Shown here piece by piece: positions 9,353-21,461 of a stretch of 64,000 nucleotides of DNA. This DNA comes from Multifurca ochricompacta (taxonomy: Eukaryota > Basidiomycota > Agaricomycetes > Russulales > Russulaceae). The stretch lies in NCBI GenBank assembly GCA_022496185.1, contig WTXG01000005.1:62001-126000 (forward strand), read 5' to 3'. The notes below the pieces were generated by a model that made no database searches, had not been told where the DNA came from, and saw only the letters and a program-made list of their open reading frames with translations. How positions within the stretch are numbered: position 1 is the first letter of the stretch; every line of letters starts with the position of its first letter. The position numbers and the translations under genes are program-made.

Positions 9353-11802
9353 ATGTCTTCATTCTCTTCCACTCCCACTCGCGATCCCTCCACTGACAAC
9401 GTCGACCCTACTCGTACAAATCCAGAGCTCGATCTCCTTGCATCCGCGTTACATCATGCCCTTCAAAGTATCACACCTCGTACCAACAGCCATGCTGAGC
9501 GCCAAGATACAGCGCCCAAGAAGGATGACAAGCACACTAACCTCGAAATTATCGTAGATTCGGATGTACTTACCCTCAGAGGCTCAGGGGCTGAGGTGAC
9601 CCCTACCCTTCTTTCAGGACATGTTGTCCTCCAGCTAGCTGAATCGACCCCGGTCAAACAAATCACTCTTCAATTTCGCGGTAAAGCTAAATTGCCCCCA
9701 CTTGGAAATGAACCGTGAGTCTCGCGACGAGCACCGGGCTTTTTGGTATATATGATCTTGTTCTACATAGGGTAGCTTCACGAACTCGACGATGACTTAC
9801 ATCGTGTGCAATCACGAGTGGTCCTTCCTTGAAGGAGAGAAGGGGCGTAGTCATACATTGAAAGCCGGTCGTCATATGTTTCCTTTCCAACTTCGCCTTG
9901 GCGGCTCTCTTCCGTCACTCTTTATACTGGCGCCTATGGCGGCGGTTCCGTTACTTACAAGCTTCGTGCTGTTGCAACTCGTCCAGGCTTTGCCAATAAT
10001 CTGCAGACGCAAGAATTCATCACGTTATTGCGATCTTTTTCCCGGGATGCACTCGAATACCAACAGTCACTCGAGATCGAAAATACATGGCCTGAAAAGC
10101 TCATGTACTCCATTATGATTCCGCACAAGGCTTGGGCAGCCGGCGATGACCTTACTGCAGTGGCAAAATTCTCCCCCCTGTCCAAGGGTGTCCGAATCCT
10201 GAGCGTAGTGACCACGCTCAATGAGACTATCAGGACGGTCACTCGCACGGGTTGGCAGGAATCGACAAAACCTGTGATCATAGCGAAGCATGAGTTCCGT
10301 AATGGCCAAGCGGTTTATGTAGAACACCAAGACCATCGCCATCACACAGGCTCGTCACATCAAGCTGGCGCTCGCAACACGCATTCTGGCCCGGCTACCC
10401 CAGGTGGATCTACACCACTGCACACCGCCGATTACTCTCGACACCATTCTCCATCCCTGGGGAATGCGACATCCTTTGTACCCACACCGAACTTACGCAC
10501 TTCGAATGAGTCTCCTGCCTCCCTCAACCCTGAACGTGGATCTTCCACTTCAGCACAGCCGTCTCTCCCCCAGGCGGAATCTAGGAGCGAGTCTCATTCT
10601 ATTCCCCTCAATTTTGAACTGTCAGAAGTGGATATCGTTACCAAGATCAAAGTTTCCCTTCCTGTTGGTACAACACCAACGCATGCCTTGGAACCTATCA
10701 TAGCATCACATCGGATACGCTGGAGTATCCTCATTGGCAACCTCGACGGACACACGTCGGAGTTGCGCTGTTCTCTACCACTCCATATCCTCGATTATCG
10801 TCTTCTTGACGAAGCGAAATCTGCAACAGTCGCAACGCGACGGCTACTAATTGGCGGGCCCGAAGTACCAGAAGAGCACAACCCTGATTTGGAACTCCCT
10901 AGCTATCCATCGCACATTCGTGACCGCATTGCGCATGTGTCTCTTCCGGACCAGGCTATCCAGCGTGTCACAAATCCATGGATACAGCAAGGGATCAATC
11001 CGATGCTGGCCGAGTCGGACCAAGATGGGCAACACAGCAGTCCTACTTCTGGAATTCATACTCCTCTCGAGGCGCACCACGTTTCATCCCCCCTAGTCAT
11101 AGCGACTCTGACCTCGACCACGTCAGCTCTCAACTCCATTCACTTTCTCAAAACGCCCCTCCGTCCATCGAGGCACTCCGAGATATGACGAGTCCACGTG
11201 AGTCCGCGCCATCCAGTCGATCTGCTAGCCGGAGAGAGAGTCGCGCGCAATCCCGCGCGCCTAGCCCAGATCGTGAACGTGAGTCGCACTCACGTCGCTC
11301 GTCGGGGAACGACAGTCCCGACCCAACTACCTCGACGTTCGTACATGTGAATGGTTCAACGAACCGCAACGTACACGGTCTCTTCCACGCCACTATGAAG
11401 CCCTTCACGTCACTTTCATCTTCATTTGCTTTCCCGACGCGCCATCACGCACAAACTCAACCGCCACCGCCGCCGCGACCACCCTCGAACCCGCAGAGCG
11501 TCCATCAGAATCATCAAACCCATCCCCAGCAGCAGCAGCAACAACATCCGCACACAGTTCCCGCTTTCACGTCTCACTCGCCGTTGTTCCTCCACCGTGT
11601 GTTCACGGAAGTTCCCGATTACGCTATCGCCTCGCGCGGGTTTCTGGGTGGCATCACGCCTCTGGAGACTTTGAGGGGTCTACCAAGCTACGAAGAAGCC
11701 GAGATGCAGCGCTCACGCAGTGAATCTGACTTGGCTTCCATGACGAGGGTATCACGTATTCAAGATGATGCCCCTGTCTCCGCGTCGACCGCGGGTGTTT
11801 AA
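9353..11802 (+). CDS. arrestin-like (ART family) trafficking adaptor
   Basis: Exon 1 (9353-9714) encodes a disordered N-terminus and the first beta strands of an arrestin N domain (LEIIVDSDVLTLRGSG, GHVVLQL, KQITLQFRGKAKL). After a 61-base intron (9715-9775) the fold continues (TYIVCNHEWSFLEG, LKAGRHMFPFQLRL, YGGGSVTYKLRAVATRPG) and the C domain follows with a long Ser/Pro/His/Gln-rich insertion. The end has PDYAIASRGFLGG and the typical LPSYEEAE near the C-terminus, with a polyQ/H run before it. Fungal arrestin-related proteins recruit Rsp5-type ubiquitin ligases to plasma-membrane transporters to trigger endocytosis. Two one-base losses break the frame: near 9916 (PS|LYTGAYGG) and in the C run 11088-11093, where seven C instead of six restores VSSPPSHSDSD. 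The stop is at 11800-11802. Confidence 0.85.
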
Positions 11803-12489
11803 TGACGAGATGTTTCGCCCTTGATTTTGTATTTTTTTTTATTTTCTCCCTTGATCCTTGATGGCTGATTGCCGCGAGCCTTTCGTTCCGGCAAGTTAGC
11901 ATCGGCAACAACAACTTCACGACTCGCTCGGTTCCTCGGCCCCACTCTATAATTAATTCTTAAATGGACGTCGTCACATCAATGGAAGGGCTGCCCACAT
12001 CCGACGACAGCGACGGCGGCTTTACTCCATGGCCATGTTTAAACATTTGTTTGTTTCTCTTCTTTTTTCCTCTGTCCTTCTGCTTGCCTACTTGTATTCG
12101 CCGGTCAGTTTTTTTTATTTTTAGATAAATAGAAGCGCCACAGAGCGCACTAGAGACACTATTTGCATCGTGTACTAGAGAGTCTGTATACAATTCTATA
12201 GAGTTCGCAGGTCCAAGCATTGACCACCTATCAACTTATGATTGCGGTAAAAGCCGAAACAGCCGACAAGAACGAACCATGAGATCATTGCAACCAGTGG
12301 TATTCACGAGGGTCTGGATTTCACATTTAATTTAATGAATGATGACGGCTCTATGTGACACCATCAGAGACCAGACAAAAGCTTTGGGTAATAAAATGAC
12401 TCTATCAAAAGCAGTAAATCTACCACGACGTATCTGGCGTCGAGACTCTAAATTAAATATAGGCTGGGCCTTCAAAGCGAACTGCCAGT
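11803..12489. other. intergenic, convergent 3' ends
   Basis: This stretch lies between the arrestin stop (+) and the CCP1 stop (-). It is T-rich just after the arrestin gene (TTTTTTTTATTTT near 11829). No gene or repeat is recognised. Confidence 0.5.
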
Positions 12490-14050
12490 CTACTTGGATT
12501 CATGTTCCTCGTTGGTGGATAACAGGGTCCACGGCTCAGAAGTGACCCATTGACTCTCGGGGACACCAAGCTCGAAGAGTTTAGCAATGACTGCGGAGAA
12601 GCTATGCGCCCGGTGCTGTCAGCAGACTCTTACACCACTCATGTGGGTCAAGGGAACTCACTCCTTGAAGAATAGTCCCTCGTCAGCAGCATAGGCTTGA
12701 ACGTGCTTCTTGAACGACTTGTCCTGCACGAGCGAGTAATCCGCCCTGAAGCAGTAATGGTCAATCCGAGAGCAGACCAAGACCGAGTGGGGAAGGCGGC
12801 TCACGGAAGCATCATCAAAGTGCCAGTTTTCTTATCAGTAAGTTGCTTCGGGCCGTTCCATTTCCTCCAGACCCACTTTTCATTGAGAAGCAGTTTGAAG
12901 TAGTCATTGGATACCGTGGTGGGTGAGAAGGTCCATGGGCCTTCGAAACCAGAGCGGTCTGCATGGCAGCGACCGAGGGCATGCGCGCCAGAGAGGGCAA
13001 CAATTTCCTGGTCATTGAATCTGGGGAGTTGAAGGTTAGAAGATACAAGGCTATAAAAAAGCCGGCGGATCATACCCCATACGGTAGAAGATCTAGAAGA
13101 CGAGTTACATCCCGTTGCAGAAGAAGAATGCGATAGTACTTACAGCGCGGATGTGGTCCTGACCTTGGGTTGCATCAGGGAGACGGCCATCAGGGGTTGC
13201 GTCCGTAGCAAAGCCATCAACGCGACCAGGGCGCCACGGGATCTTGGGGCCCCCCATTTCCTGTGCTCAGAAGTAAGCCGCGTCGATTCCTAAGCAAACG
13301 CTCAATCACAGACCTGGATAGCAGCTACACCAGCGAGCGTCCAAAGATCACCGTAGCTTATCCAGTCGAACTCCTTCTTGATCTCTTCCATTATACCACG
13401 AGCAATGTTGAGGCCGTTGTTGGCGCCGTGAAGGGATTCAGGCTCAAAACGCATGGTAGCATAGTTGCTGTATTGAAAATCAGGTGCAAAGCCTTACTAA
13501 ATCATGATGAGACCGTACCTGCCACCTGTCTTGGTTTCCTTGTCATAGGTACCAGCGCTGTGCCACGCGAGGCGGAGGAGAACGGGTCCAAAAGAACCGT
13601 CTAGAAGAAGGGAAGCAGGTAAGACAGAATCGCCCAAGAAGATACATGGTAAAATATACCATCATAATCGCCAGCGTCGTCAACCTTCTGGGCAATCCTG
13701 TTATACACCTTACCATAGGTGTGAGATTCGAGGACTGACAAGAAAAGGGGACAACAAGGTACCTTTTGATAGTCCACCTTTGTCGGGGTGAATTTGAGAG
13801 CAGACTTGGTGGCCTGAGCGCCAGACTTTACGGTGGTAGCAGCGGCATCTGAAGAGGAGTATGCGTAATAGCCGATACCTCCCACGAGAGCAAGACCGAT
13901 GCTCGCGTAGAGGGCAGTATTGGACGATTTTGGAGGAGCCTCGGTAGAATATTTGCGGAAGGACGAACGGAAAGAGGCCCTGGGAATACGTGCAGAAGCG
14001 AGAGGAGCTCGACGAGCAGAAGCCTTGAGGGAAGAAGTTAGGGTGTTCAT
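12490..14050 (-). CDS. CCP1: cytochrome c peroxidase, mitochondrial
   Basis: Nine exons (13763-14050, about 13660-13708, 13519-13600, 13314-13467, 13144-13260, 13076-13092, 12805-13020, 12662-12745, 12490-12601) join in frame to about 372 residues. The N-terminus is an Arg/Ser-rich mitochondrial presequence followed by a membrane-type segment ([19 protein letters not shown]), the bipartite signal for the intermembrane space. Catalytic features are present: distal RLAWHS (Arg, Trp, His), proximal heme ligand in [11 protein letters not shown], the Trp of EGPWTFSP, and the Asp of [10 protein letters not shown]. The enzyme reduces hydrogen peroxide using cytochrome c. The 17-base exon 13076-13092 is unusually small but required for IFYRMG. 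The start at 14050 is preferred over an in-frame ATG 17 codons upstream because it begins the presequence directly. No frame break occurs. Confidence 0.95.
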
Positions 14051-14429
14051 GATGGTATTGGTGAGACGAAGAAGAGATGATGATATCTCGGTTGTTGTCA
14101 AGTCAAAAGTTTATTGGACATCCGCTTTGCACTATTCTCTCTTCTTCCCAACCTCACCACCTACACTATCACCCTCCACCACCTCCATCACCTCCATCAC
14201 CTCCATCACCTCCACCACCCTCACCTTTCAACCAACCACCGACCACCAAACCACCAACCAATACAATTAACCGACGCGACCAACCACCAACAATAACACA
14301 GAACAAAAACACAAACAAACACAATTCATTCAACGGTCCGGTCAGGTCCGGTCATGTCATCGGCCCGACTTGTAGAGGTTGCTGTTCTCATGCTCATTGC
14401 CCGTGCTCATGTCATGCTCATGAGTAGCA
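14051..14429. promoter_or_regulatory. divergent upstream region of CCP1 and the LYAR-type gene
   Basis: These 379 bases lie between two divergent starts. The part nearest CCP1 is pyrimidine/CCA-rich and includes a short tandem repeat (listed separately). The distal part has repeated GTCCGGTCA/GTCATG elements near 14335-14360 and GCTCAT repeats near 14390-14420. Confidence 0.4.
14170..14260. repeat. CACCTCCAT minisatellite and CCA-rich tract
   Basis: Three perfect copies of the 9-mer CACCTCCAT run from about 14180 to 14210. They are embedded in a longer C/A-rich tract of related CCACC/CCATC units on either side. The tract lies in the CCP1 upstream region. It could vary in length between strains. 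Confidence 0.7.
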
Positions 14430-15657
14430 ATGGTGTCATTTCAGTACGTTTATTTATCTTTCTTATACCCATCTTAACAGCTTTCTCTAGATGCGATGGT
14501 TAGCCCCTGCACATATAATTCTAGCTTGTTACTGAATTTGCATTTTTACACAGCATGCACCGATGTCGTAAAAAAACCCAAGCTCGATTATCATTATGGT
14601 CAATGTCGAGCCTCATTCACGTGCATCGATTGTAGTGCAACGTTTACGAGCCCTACCCAGTGGAAGTCTCATACTTCTTGCGTCACGGAGGCTGAAAAAT
14701 ATCAAAAATCGTTATATAAGGGCCCTAAAAAGGTGCATAACAATTTTTTTTTTTTAAATCTTTCTGATGATTTGTGTCTGCACAGGGTCCTCGGCCTGGC
14801 AATGGGCATCAAAAAAATTCCCAACGGGAAATTACCAATGTTCATGGTAAGTATCACCAATCATCCACCAGCCAGTCAACCTGGTTCCACCGCCAATACG
14901 TCCGCAATTGTGCGTCAGGAGCTAACAGCACTCCTTTGGGATCTCCACGTCGGATGTCGCCAGTCGACTCATCTGCAGTTGGGTTTTCCTCGTCGAATAT
15001 AAACGTCGTTTCTAAGGCAGAGCATGGGACGGGTGAGAAGCGAGGCTTCGAAACCGTACTCGAGGTGCGTGTTCGTGTGCACCAAGCTATGTTTCTTTAT
15101 TTTGATTATCTAGACCCGTGCATCAAATGAGACGGAAGAGAAGAAGAAGAAGAAACACGCCACTCCGAGAGGGGATGATGCGACAACCGATAACAAAACG
15201 ACCAACATAGCTTCCGAACAACTGCCTTCTGTTGTAAATAGATCGCCTAAGAAGCAAAGAGCGAAACAAAGTAGAGAAGACACCAAGGCCATAACTCATA
15301 CCTTAACCGAAGATGTTGTCACTGCAAAATCTGACGGCGAGAAGAAAGCCAAGAAACGGAAAAGGGAGAACAAGAGTGTGGACGTGCACCCGAAACAGGG
15401 CGATATCACCGAAGAAGCCATTGCGCTGTTGGGACTAGTGCCCCCGCATATAAACGGGAATCTTAAAGATGATAAAAAAGTCAAGAAGCGCAAGCACAAG
15501 GAGGACCACGGAGAGAAGGCGGTGATAGTGAGTGCTATCGTTGAATGATGAAGTTAACGGTGAAAACTGGAAATAGGTGAATTCGACTGAAAACGAGGGT
15601 GAGAAGAAGCCAAAAAAGAAGCGGAAGAAATCCGTTGGCGAAGGGGAAGGATTGTAG
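14430..15657 (+). CDS. LYAR-type C2HC zinc-finger nucleolar protein
   Basis: Seven exons (14430-14443, 14491-14498, 14554-14732, 14786-14846, 14919-15064, 15114-15527, 15577-15657) join in frame to about 300 residues. The N-terminus MVSFQCDACTDVVKKPKLDYHYGQC + FTCIDCSATF...HTSCVTEAEKYQ matches the paired zinc fingers of LYAR (cell growth-regulating nucleolar protein). The C-terminal half is strongly basic with repeated KKKKK/KKAKKRKREN/KKVKKRKHK stretches and ends KKPKKKRKKSVGEGEGL. A conserved TEEAIALLGL segment lies near residue 245. LYAR homologues act in pre-rRNA processing; that role is inferred. The first two exons are only 14 and 8 bases. The 8-base microexon carries the first zinc-ligand Cys, and skipping it would destroy the finger and the frame. 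Its inclusion is supported by the restored CxxC. Confidence 0.88.
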
Positions 15658-15906
15658 AGGGGGAGCGGAGCGGGGGAAGAGCCCGCACACAATAAAGTTT
15701 ATAAGTTTAGTACAGTACCAGTACAGACAATACAGACACGACACCAAATAGATGTACACGTGCATGGTCACGTGACAACATGTGTAGAAAGAATTGACCC
15801 GTGACCGCGTGTGTGTGGTTAAGGTTAAGCAAAACGACGACCTGCCCATAGCCCTGACAGTCTGTCTAGTGTCTGGTGCTAGCTAGTGTTCACTATTTCT
15901 ATCACC
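15658..15906. promoter_or_regulatory. ATG3 upstream region with E-boxes
   Basis: This 249-base stretch between tandem genes contains CACGTG at 15757-15762 and a full TCACGTGA palindrome at 15768-15775, about 135 bases before the ATG3 start. The sites are visible in the sequence. Binding by a bHLH factor is an inference. Confidence 0.4.
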
Positions 15907-17342
15907 ATGCATGCTATCCAAGTTCGTCTTTTTTCTTTCGCATACTTTCTCATGTTATCTTAGTTTTCTTTCTTGTAGCAACAATATTGGGCAGTCAGAG
16001 ACTATCTCAGTCCTGTACGATTTACTCCCATCGTCTAATGGCTTACCAGTCATTATATTTATCCTGGTCGTCCTAGGTTTTGAAAGAGAGTAAATTTAGA
16101 GAGCATGGCAGGATAACTCCGGGTGCGTCCACGATACAGTATATTGCACGCGACATCCCGTGCATCACTCACTTGACTCGCCTTAGAGGAGTTCGTTGCT
16201 GCCGGTGATTTTCTGGCCTATAAATTCCCTGTATGGTCTTGGTAAGGCGTTCATTTTAATACGGCTGTTCTATCATTAATTTATACTAATGTAACAGGGA
16301 AGCTGGGGACGCTTCCAAGGCTCGCGATTACCTTCCCGCGAATAAGCAGTACATGGTCACGCGCGGTGTTCCCTGTCTTCGTCGCGCGACTTCACTCGCT
16401 TACACGGACGCCGATGAAGATGCAGAGAGACTTCTTTCATTTGGAGATAACTTCGCTGCCGGAAATGAGGCGGACGAGTGGGTAGAGACCCATGCAGGTC
16501 GTCGGGCGAACACCGACTCCGCTGCGAATCCAAGAGTCATCGACGACATTCCAGACTTAGATGGCCCTCATGAAGACGACGGAATCTCAGCGGCTGCTGG
16601 CAATCTCTCTCTCTCGGACACGCCAAACTTGGATGACATCCCTGATATGGAAGAAGATCTTGAAGAGGGCGATGACGCTGCTGCCGCCCCTTCGAGGGCT
16701 CCTCCACCTCCCAGCAAGACCACTGAAGCTTCGTCAGTCCAATTTTTTTCATTAGATCCTATTGGATCTGATCCTTTTCCAGGAAAGATGCAGAGACGAC
16801 GAATGCAAATTTGCTCTCCGTGCGAACATACGATGTCATGATCACTTATGATAAGTACTACCAAACTCCGAGGATTTGGCTCTTAGGCTATGATGAGGTA
16901 GGTGAATGTGCCATTATTCAACATCGCCCACTCTGCTGACACTTTGTAGAACGGAACGCCATTGGTGCCTGAACAAATATTCCAGGACGTGACGGCAGAG
17001 CATGCTTTCAAAACCGTTACGATAGAAGCATTTCCCCATTCCACCTCTCTTCAAGCCGCGTCTGTACACCCTTGCAAACATGCAAGCGTGATGCGGAAGC
17101 TTATCGAGCGGATGAATGCGGGTGTAGTAGAGGAGCAGAAGTCGCAACGTAAAGGAGCTGCTAAGGACGTCAAGAAGAAGTGGCTCTTCAAGCGTGGCGG
17201 CGGATCAGGCAAGGACGACAAGCCTGCGGGAGAGGAAGAGGAGGTAGAGGGCATGCGTGTCGACTTCTACCTCGTCGTGTTCCTCAAGTTTATCGCATCC
17301 ATCGTACCTACCATTGAGGTTGACTCGACGACTGCGTTTTGA
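15907..17342 (+). CDS. ATG3: autophagy E2-like enzyme Atg3
   Basis: Seven exons (15907-15921, 15979-16014, 16077-16122, 16187-16241, 16298-16732, 16783-16897, 16950-17342) join in frame to 364 residues. The N-terminus [37 protein letters not shown] is the membrane-curvature-sensing helix and Atg3 N domain. YKFPVWSW and [15 protein letters not shown] follow. An acidic flexible insertion runs from about residue 100 to 190. The catalytic part has [16 protein letters not shown] and the active-site Cys in HPCKHASVM, then [15 protein letters not shown] at the end. Atg3 transfers Atg8 from Atg7 to phosphatidylethanolamine on the phagophore. All introns are 50-64 bases and no frame break is present. 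The 15-base first exon (MHAIQ) is the least certain part. Confidence 0.95.
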
Positions 17343-17497
17343 GCCATTTAATATACGCACACGCGTACAGGAAGGAAAGGAAGTCTATACCATCAACGAC
17401 ACATGCGCTGTGGTGTTTGTTATGCTGTATAAAGCCTTGTACACTATCTCCTATACTTAGAGATTTTTTTCAAAAAGACGCAGGTTTCTGGTTGTTG

Positions 17498-17504
17498 CAC
17501 GTGA
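17498..17504. promoter_or_regulatory. CACGTGA E-box upstream of the CLC gene
   Basis: CACGTGA lies 57 bases before the predicted CLC start codon. The same core recurs upstream of several other genes in this window. The regulator is not known. Confidence 0.3.
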
Positions 17505-17560
17505 TGTGAATGGAGGTTTAAGTCTGGAAAGCCTTAAAGTGCCCCTCCTGCGTGGCTAGT

Positions 17561-20500
17561 ATGTCCCTGGACACTGATGCAAGGACAATAGGTACGGCAA
17601 ACTCAATGGTTTTTTCAGGTCAATCAGAAATTCAACTAGCCATCGTTAGATTGGATAGAGGATTCCATCCTTGAGCGAAGTAGACGATTACGCGAAGCCA
17701 AGGACGTGTATGCATCAAGTAGGAGGTCGAACGGCCAAATTACCTTTTCATGGTTGATATCCCAAGCTCGTAAGCTGGTTGTCGCGTCGCAGTCGTGGTT
17801 CGTGGTCAGCATCGTCGGTGAGTGGTTCTCTTGCCCCCCCCTCCCCTCCCACGCAGGGTCAGTCTGACCAGACAAACAACAATAATACTCACATTTACCA
17901 TCACCTTGCGCGTCCAGGCGCTGGTATCGGAATCAATGCCGCAATTATCTCTATAATCACGGAGTGGCTTTCCGACATGAAGATGGGTTATTGCTCGGAC
18001 GGTTGGTGGTTGAACCAGCAGTTCTGTTGTTGGGAACTGGATGGTGACGAGGACAGTGGGTGCGACTCGTGGCACCTCTGGAGCACGGTGTCGGTAGCAC
18101 GGTGGTTCATATACGTACTGTTTGCTGTGCGTTTTATTTTATTTTATTTCATTTCATTTTTGCATAGACGAGACACGCTAATAAATTATTCATCAGGCTA
18201 TTTTCTCATTCCTCGCCTCCCACCTCGTGCGGTCGTTGGCGAAATATGCCGCCGGTTCCGGTATTTCTGAGATTAAATGTATCCTCTCTGGGTTCGTCAT
18301 GCAGGGGTTTCTTGGCTTTTGGACGTTTCTCATTAAGAGTTTGACGCTGGTGAGCACTCTCGCCACTTATCAGGCTTGATTCTGAAAACGATTAAGCCGC
18401 TCGTGATAGCCTCTGGACTCTCCGTTGGGAAAGAGGGTCCATCCGTGCACGTTGCTTGTTCTATAGGGAACCTTGTGGCCGGAAGGTTTAGCCGGTTTTC
18501 CCGCAGTCAGAGTAAGGTTTCTCCCCCCGGCGAATCCTCCTCCGCCTCACGCGGCTCTGAAATCAACACTTTGCGAAGGTAAAATGCGAGATATCTTGGC
18601 AGCAGCCAGTGCAGCAGGCGTTGCCGTTGCATTCGGTTCTCCTATCGGGGGGTCTTGTTTTCAATAGAGGTAAAGAGCTCACCTTGCGAGTCAGTAGGGG
18701 ATGCGATATATCTCATGCCAAGCTATAGGAAATGAGTCCGTCATTCAATATCAAGACCATGTGGAGGAGCTTTCTCTGTGCTCTCGTAGCAACTGTGACA
18801 CTTTCGGTATGTGCTGCTGGAATAGAACCCTAGGCCTGCCAGCTGACTTTGCTATCTATCAGGCTATGAATCCTTTCAGAACGGGCAAACTGGTATTGTT
18901 CCAGGTTACCTATGATCGAGACTGGCATTTCTTCGAGATCATGTTTTTCGTTATCCTTGGTATCTTTGGGGTACGACCATGCATTCTTCTATCCTTCTTT
19001 TTATTAGTATTGAGGAACCTCTAGGGATTATACGGTGCCTTTGTCATCAAGTTCAATATGCAAGTCGCCTCATTCCGTAGGAAGCACCTTGGGAAGCATG
19101 GTGTTGCGGAGGCCGTCACTCTGGCTACCATAACGGCCATGATTGGGTACTTCAATCGATTTTTGCGAATAGACATGACAGAAAGCATGTCCATCCTCTT
19201 CCGCGAGTGCGAAGATGGAGGTGACTTTGAGCATCTATGCCAGTAAGTGAAACAAGTGTCTTGAACCAGATTGTCACGTTCATCGGCAACCAATCCAGAA
19301 CGTCTGTACAATGGCGGATGGTGAATTCGCTTTTGCTTGCGACTTTCGTACGAATGTTGCTTGTCATCGTGTCATACGGATGCAAAGTCCCCGCTGGTAT
19401 TTTTGTACCCTCCATGGCCATTGGAGCAACCTTTGGGCGTATGTTGGGTATACTCGTGAAGGCCCTTTATAGGTATGCCCCACTTTTTCATGAGTGGTGT
19501 CAACCCAGATTTGAGAGGCTAATAGGGCATACCCTACATCTGGCATATTTTCCGTTTGCCAACCTGACGTCCCATGTATAACTCCTGGGACGTACGCATT
19601 TCTCGGCGCCGCTGCTGCTCTGAGGTAGGTTGTAACGAAAGCTCACCTTGTTCGACAAGCCGATCGCAGCGATCTCTTAGCGGCGTCATGCGAATTACTC
19701 TCACCGTCGTGGTCATCATGTTCGAGCTCACTGGCGCTCTGACATATATCCTGCCAACTATGGTCTGCTTCTCTTCGTGTATTTGGGGGTTACCCATCTG
19801 ATTTACGATCTGTAGATTGTGCTCTTGGTGACTAAGGCCGTAGGAGATGTCCTGGGGGTGAGGGGGATCGCAGAGGAGGCCATCCGCTTCAACGGATACC
19901 CTTTTCTAGAGAAGGACGATCACGTTTATGATGCACCTGGTTAGTACCTGCCTCCACTTGAGCAAGCAACACAATTGGCTGAACACCACAGTATCGCGAG
20001 TCATGCGGCGAGACATCTACACCCTACGTGCCAAGGGCATGACACTTATGGATGTCGGTAAGTGGTGTCTTCGTGCTTCAATCACTCGAATAACGAAGGG
20101 TGTAAGAAAACTACGTCGATGCTGCGAAGGTCAAGGGATTCCCGATCGTTGTCGACGACGAGACTCGGACTTTGGCAGGATACATAGGGTCACACGCACT
20201 GCGCCGTGCCATTGGTGAGCTGACTTCCACCCCCCCTGATGGTAGTCATGGTTTGATGGCCAGAAAAGACCAAGCAAAGCAGATACATGATCTGCCACCA
20301 GACACCCTGTGTACTTTCAGCCCAGATCCCTCGGAACGGCCAGAAGCAAGGTGGTCTGCGATCAGTATTGAAGAGGATATGGAATCAAACGTGCTCTATT
20401 CCGTTTCTTCTCCTGGGATTTTGAAGCTCTGGCCATGGGTCAATCAGGTCCGCCATCATGTGTTCCGCCCACCCACACGTTTTCTCACCGCGCGGATCAG

Positions 20501-20854
20501 ATGCCTCTCACGGTCTCTTCTAAAGTGCCTCTTGAGGTTGTCATGCAGCTGTTTAAACGCATGGGGTATGTGCACGGAGTTAACTTCCTACAAGCACTCT
20601 CAACATCTCTTTCTCACTTTCCCAGCCCACGCGTTATCCTCGTGGAAGATTTAGGGGTACTTGTTGGGCTCACAACAGTCAAAGACGTTTTGCATCTGGA
20701 ACCACACGGGCAATTTAATAGCCCGATTGTCGCATGGAGTAATCGAGGGGCTCTGGACGGGGCTCTAGAAGAGCTCTGGACGTGGCTCGCGGATGTGCGA
20801 AGCTCAATAAATTCATTGTACGGCCGCATATCCAGGCGATGGCGATGGAGATGA
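17561..20854 (+). CDS. CLC-type chloride channel/transporter with CBS domains
   Basis: Eighteen exons from 17561 to 20854 can be linked by splice signals, mostly 60-220 bases long with 47-100-base introns. The conserved start is [16 protein letters not shown] signatures in order are [21 protein letters not shown], the selectivity motif GSGISEIK (Ser replaces the Pro of the bacterial GSGIP, as in other fungal Gef1-like proteins), GKEGPSVH with the gating glutamate, [17 protein letters not shown] and [15 protein letters not shown]. Two cytosolic CBS modules follow ([19 protein letters not shown]..., and one ending [19 protein letters not shown]). Such proteins move chloride, usually in exchange for protons, in Golgi/endosomal membranes and affect copper and cation handling. 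Two one-base losses break the frame: G run 18647-18652 (seven G restores GGVLFSIEEM) and A run 20276-20278 (four A restores [13 protein letters not shown]). Confidence 0.92.
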
Positions 20855-21461
20855 CACGTAATGGGAGCCATCACCCAGCTTTTATAATCATTACACAGGA
20901 CTTGCGATTGCAAGACGGGGTGCGCCGTGAAGTCCAATGAAAGCCCACGGCGCTTGTCGGTGTTACACTTAACGACATAGTACAGAATAGGCGCCTTACA
21001 TTGGTTGGATTCACGTTCCATCTTCTCGCTCGTCGGCGTCCATCCCAGCCGCCGATTTAAGTTACCCTCTCGCCCTTGAAATTCACAGGCCCCATACTCT
21101 TGTACATACGGAGACTAAGGTACGCGGGGGAGAAAGCTCAGTAAACTAACTCCATGGGGACATCAACTTGACGTCACCAACGCGTGCCTTATCAAGGATG
21201 GGCCTGTGAAAACCAGTGATGAGATGTAACAATGGCTTTGTTTGCAGCTTGGGAACTAGTGGGATGGATCTATCCTGAGCAGACTATATACCGCCATATG
21301 CTGACTGAGACCTCACCCGAAGTTTTAATATTGCGCTCATGCGCTCAATCTCCGAGCTGTTATCTATCATATGAAATGAAGTAGGGGAGACGCATGCTAT
21401 CAAGTACCAATGTCCGACATAACAAGAGTACAAGGTACCAGCTTCATCCTTCTCCTTCTTA
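20855..21461. other. intergenic, convergent 3' ends
   Basis: This lies between the CLC stop (+) and the TSR1 stop (-). No supported open frame or repeat is present. Confidence 0.5.

Noticed and set aside
9776..9790. Frameshift at the arrestin exon 1/2 junction
   Set aside because: Using the second AG (ending at 9775) instead of the first gives a perfect in-frame NEPFTNSTMTYIVC, so no indel is needed.
18376..20855. CLC gene as a pseudogene
   Set aside because: Only two one-base breaks occur, both cured by one base in a G or A run. All catalytic motifs and 17 intron borders are intact, so sequence error is the simpler reading.
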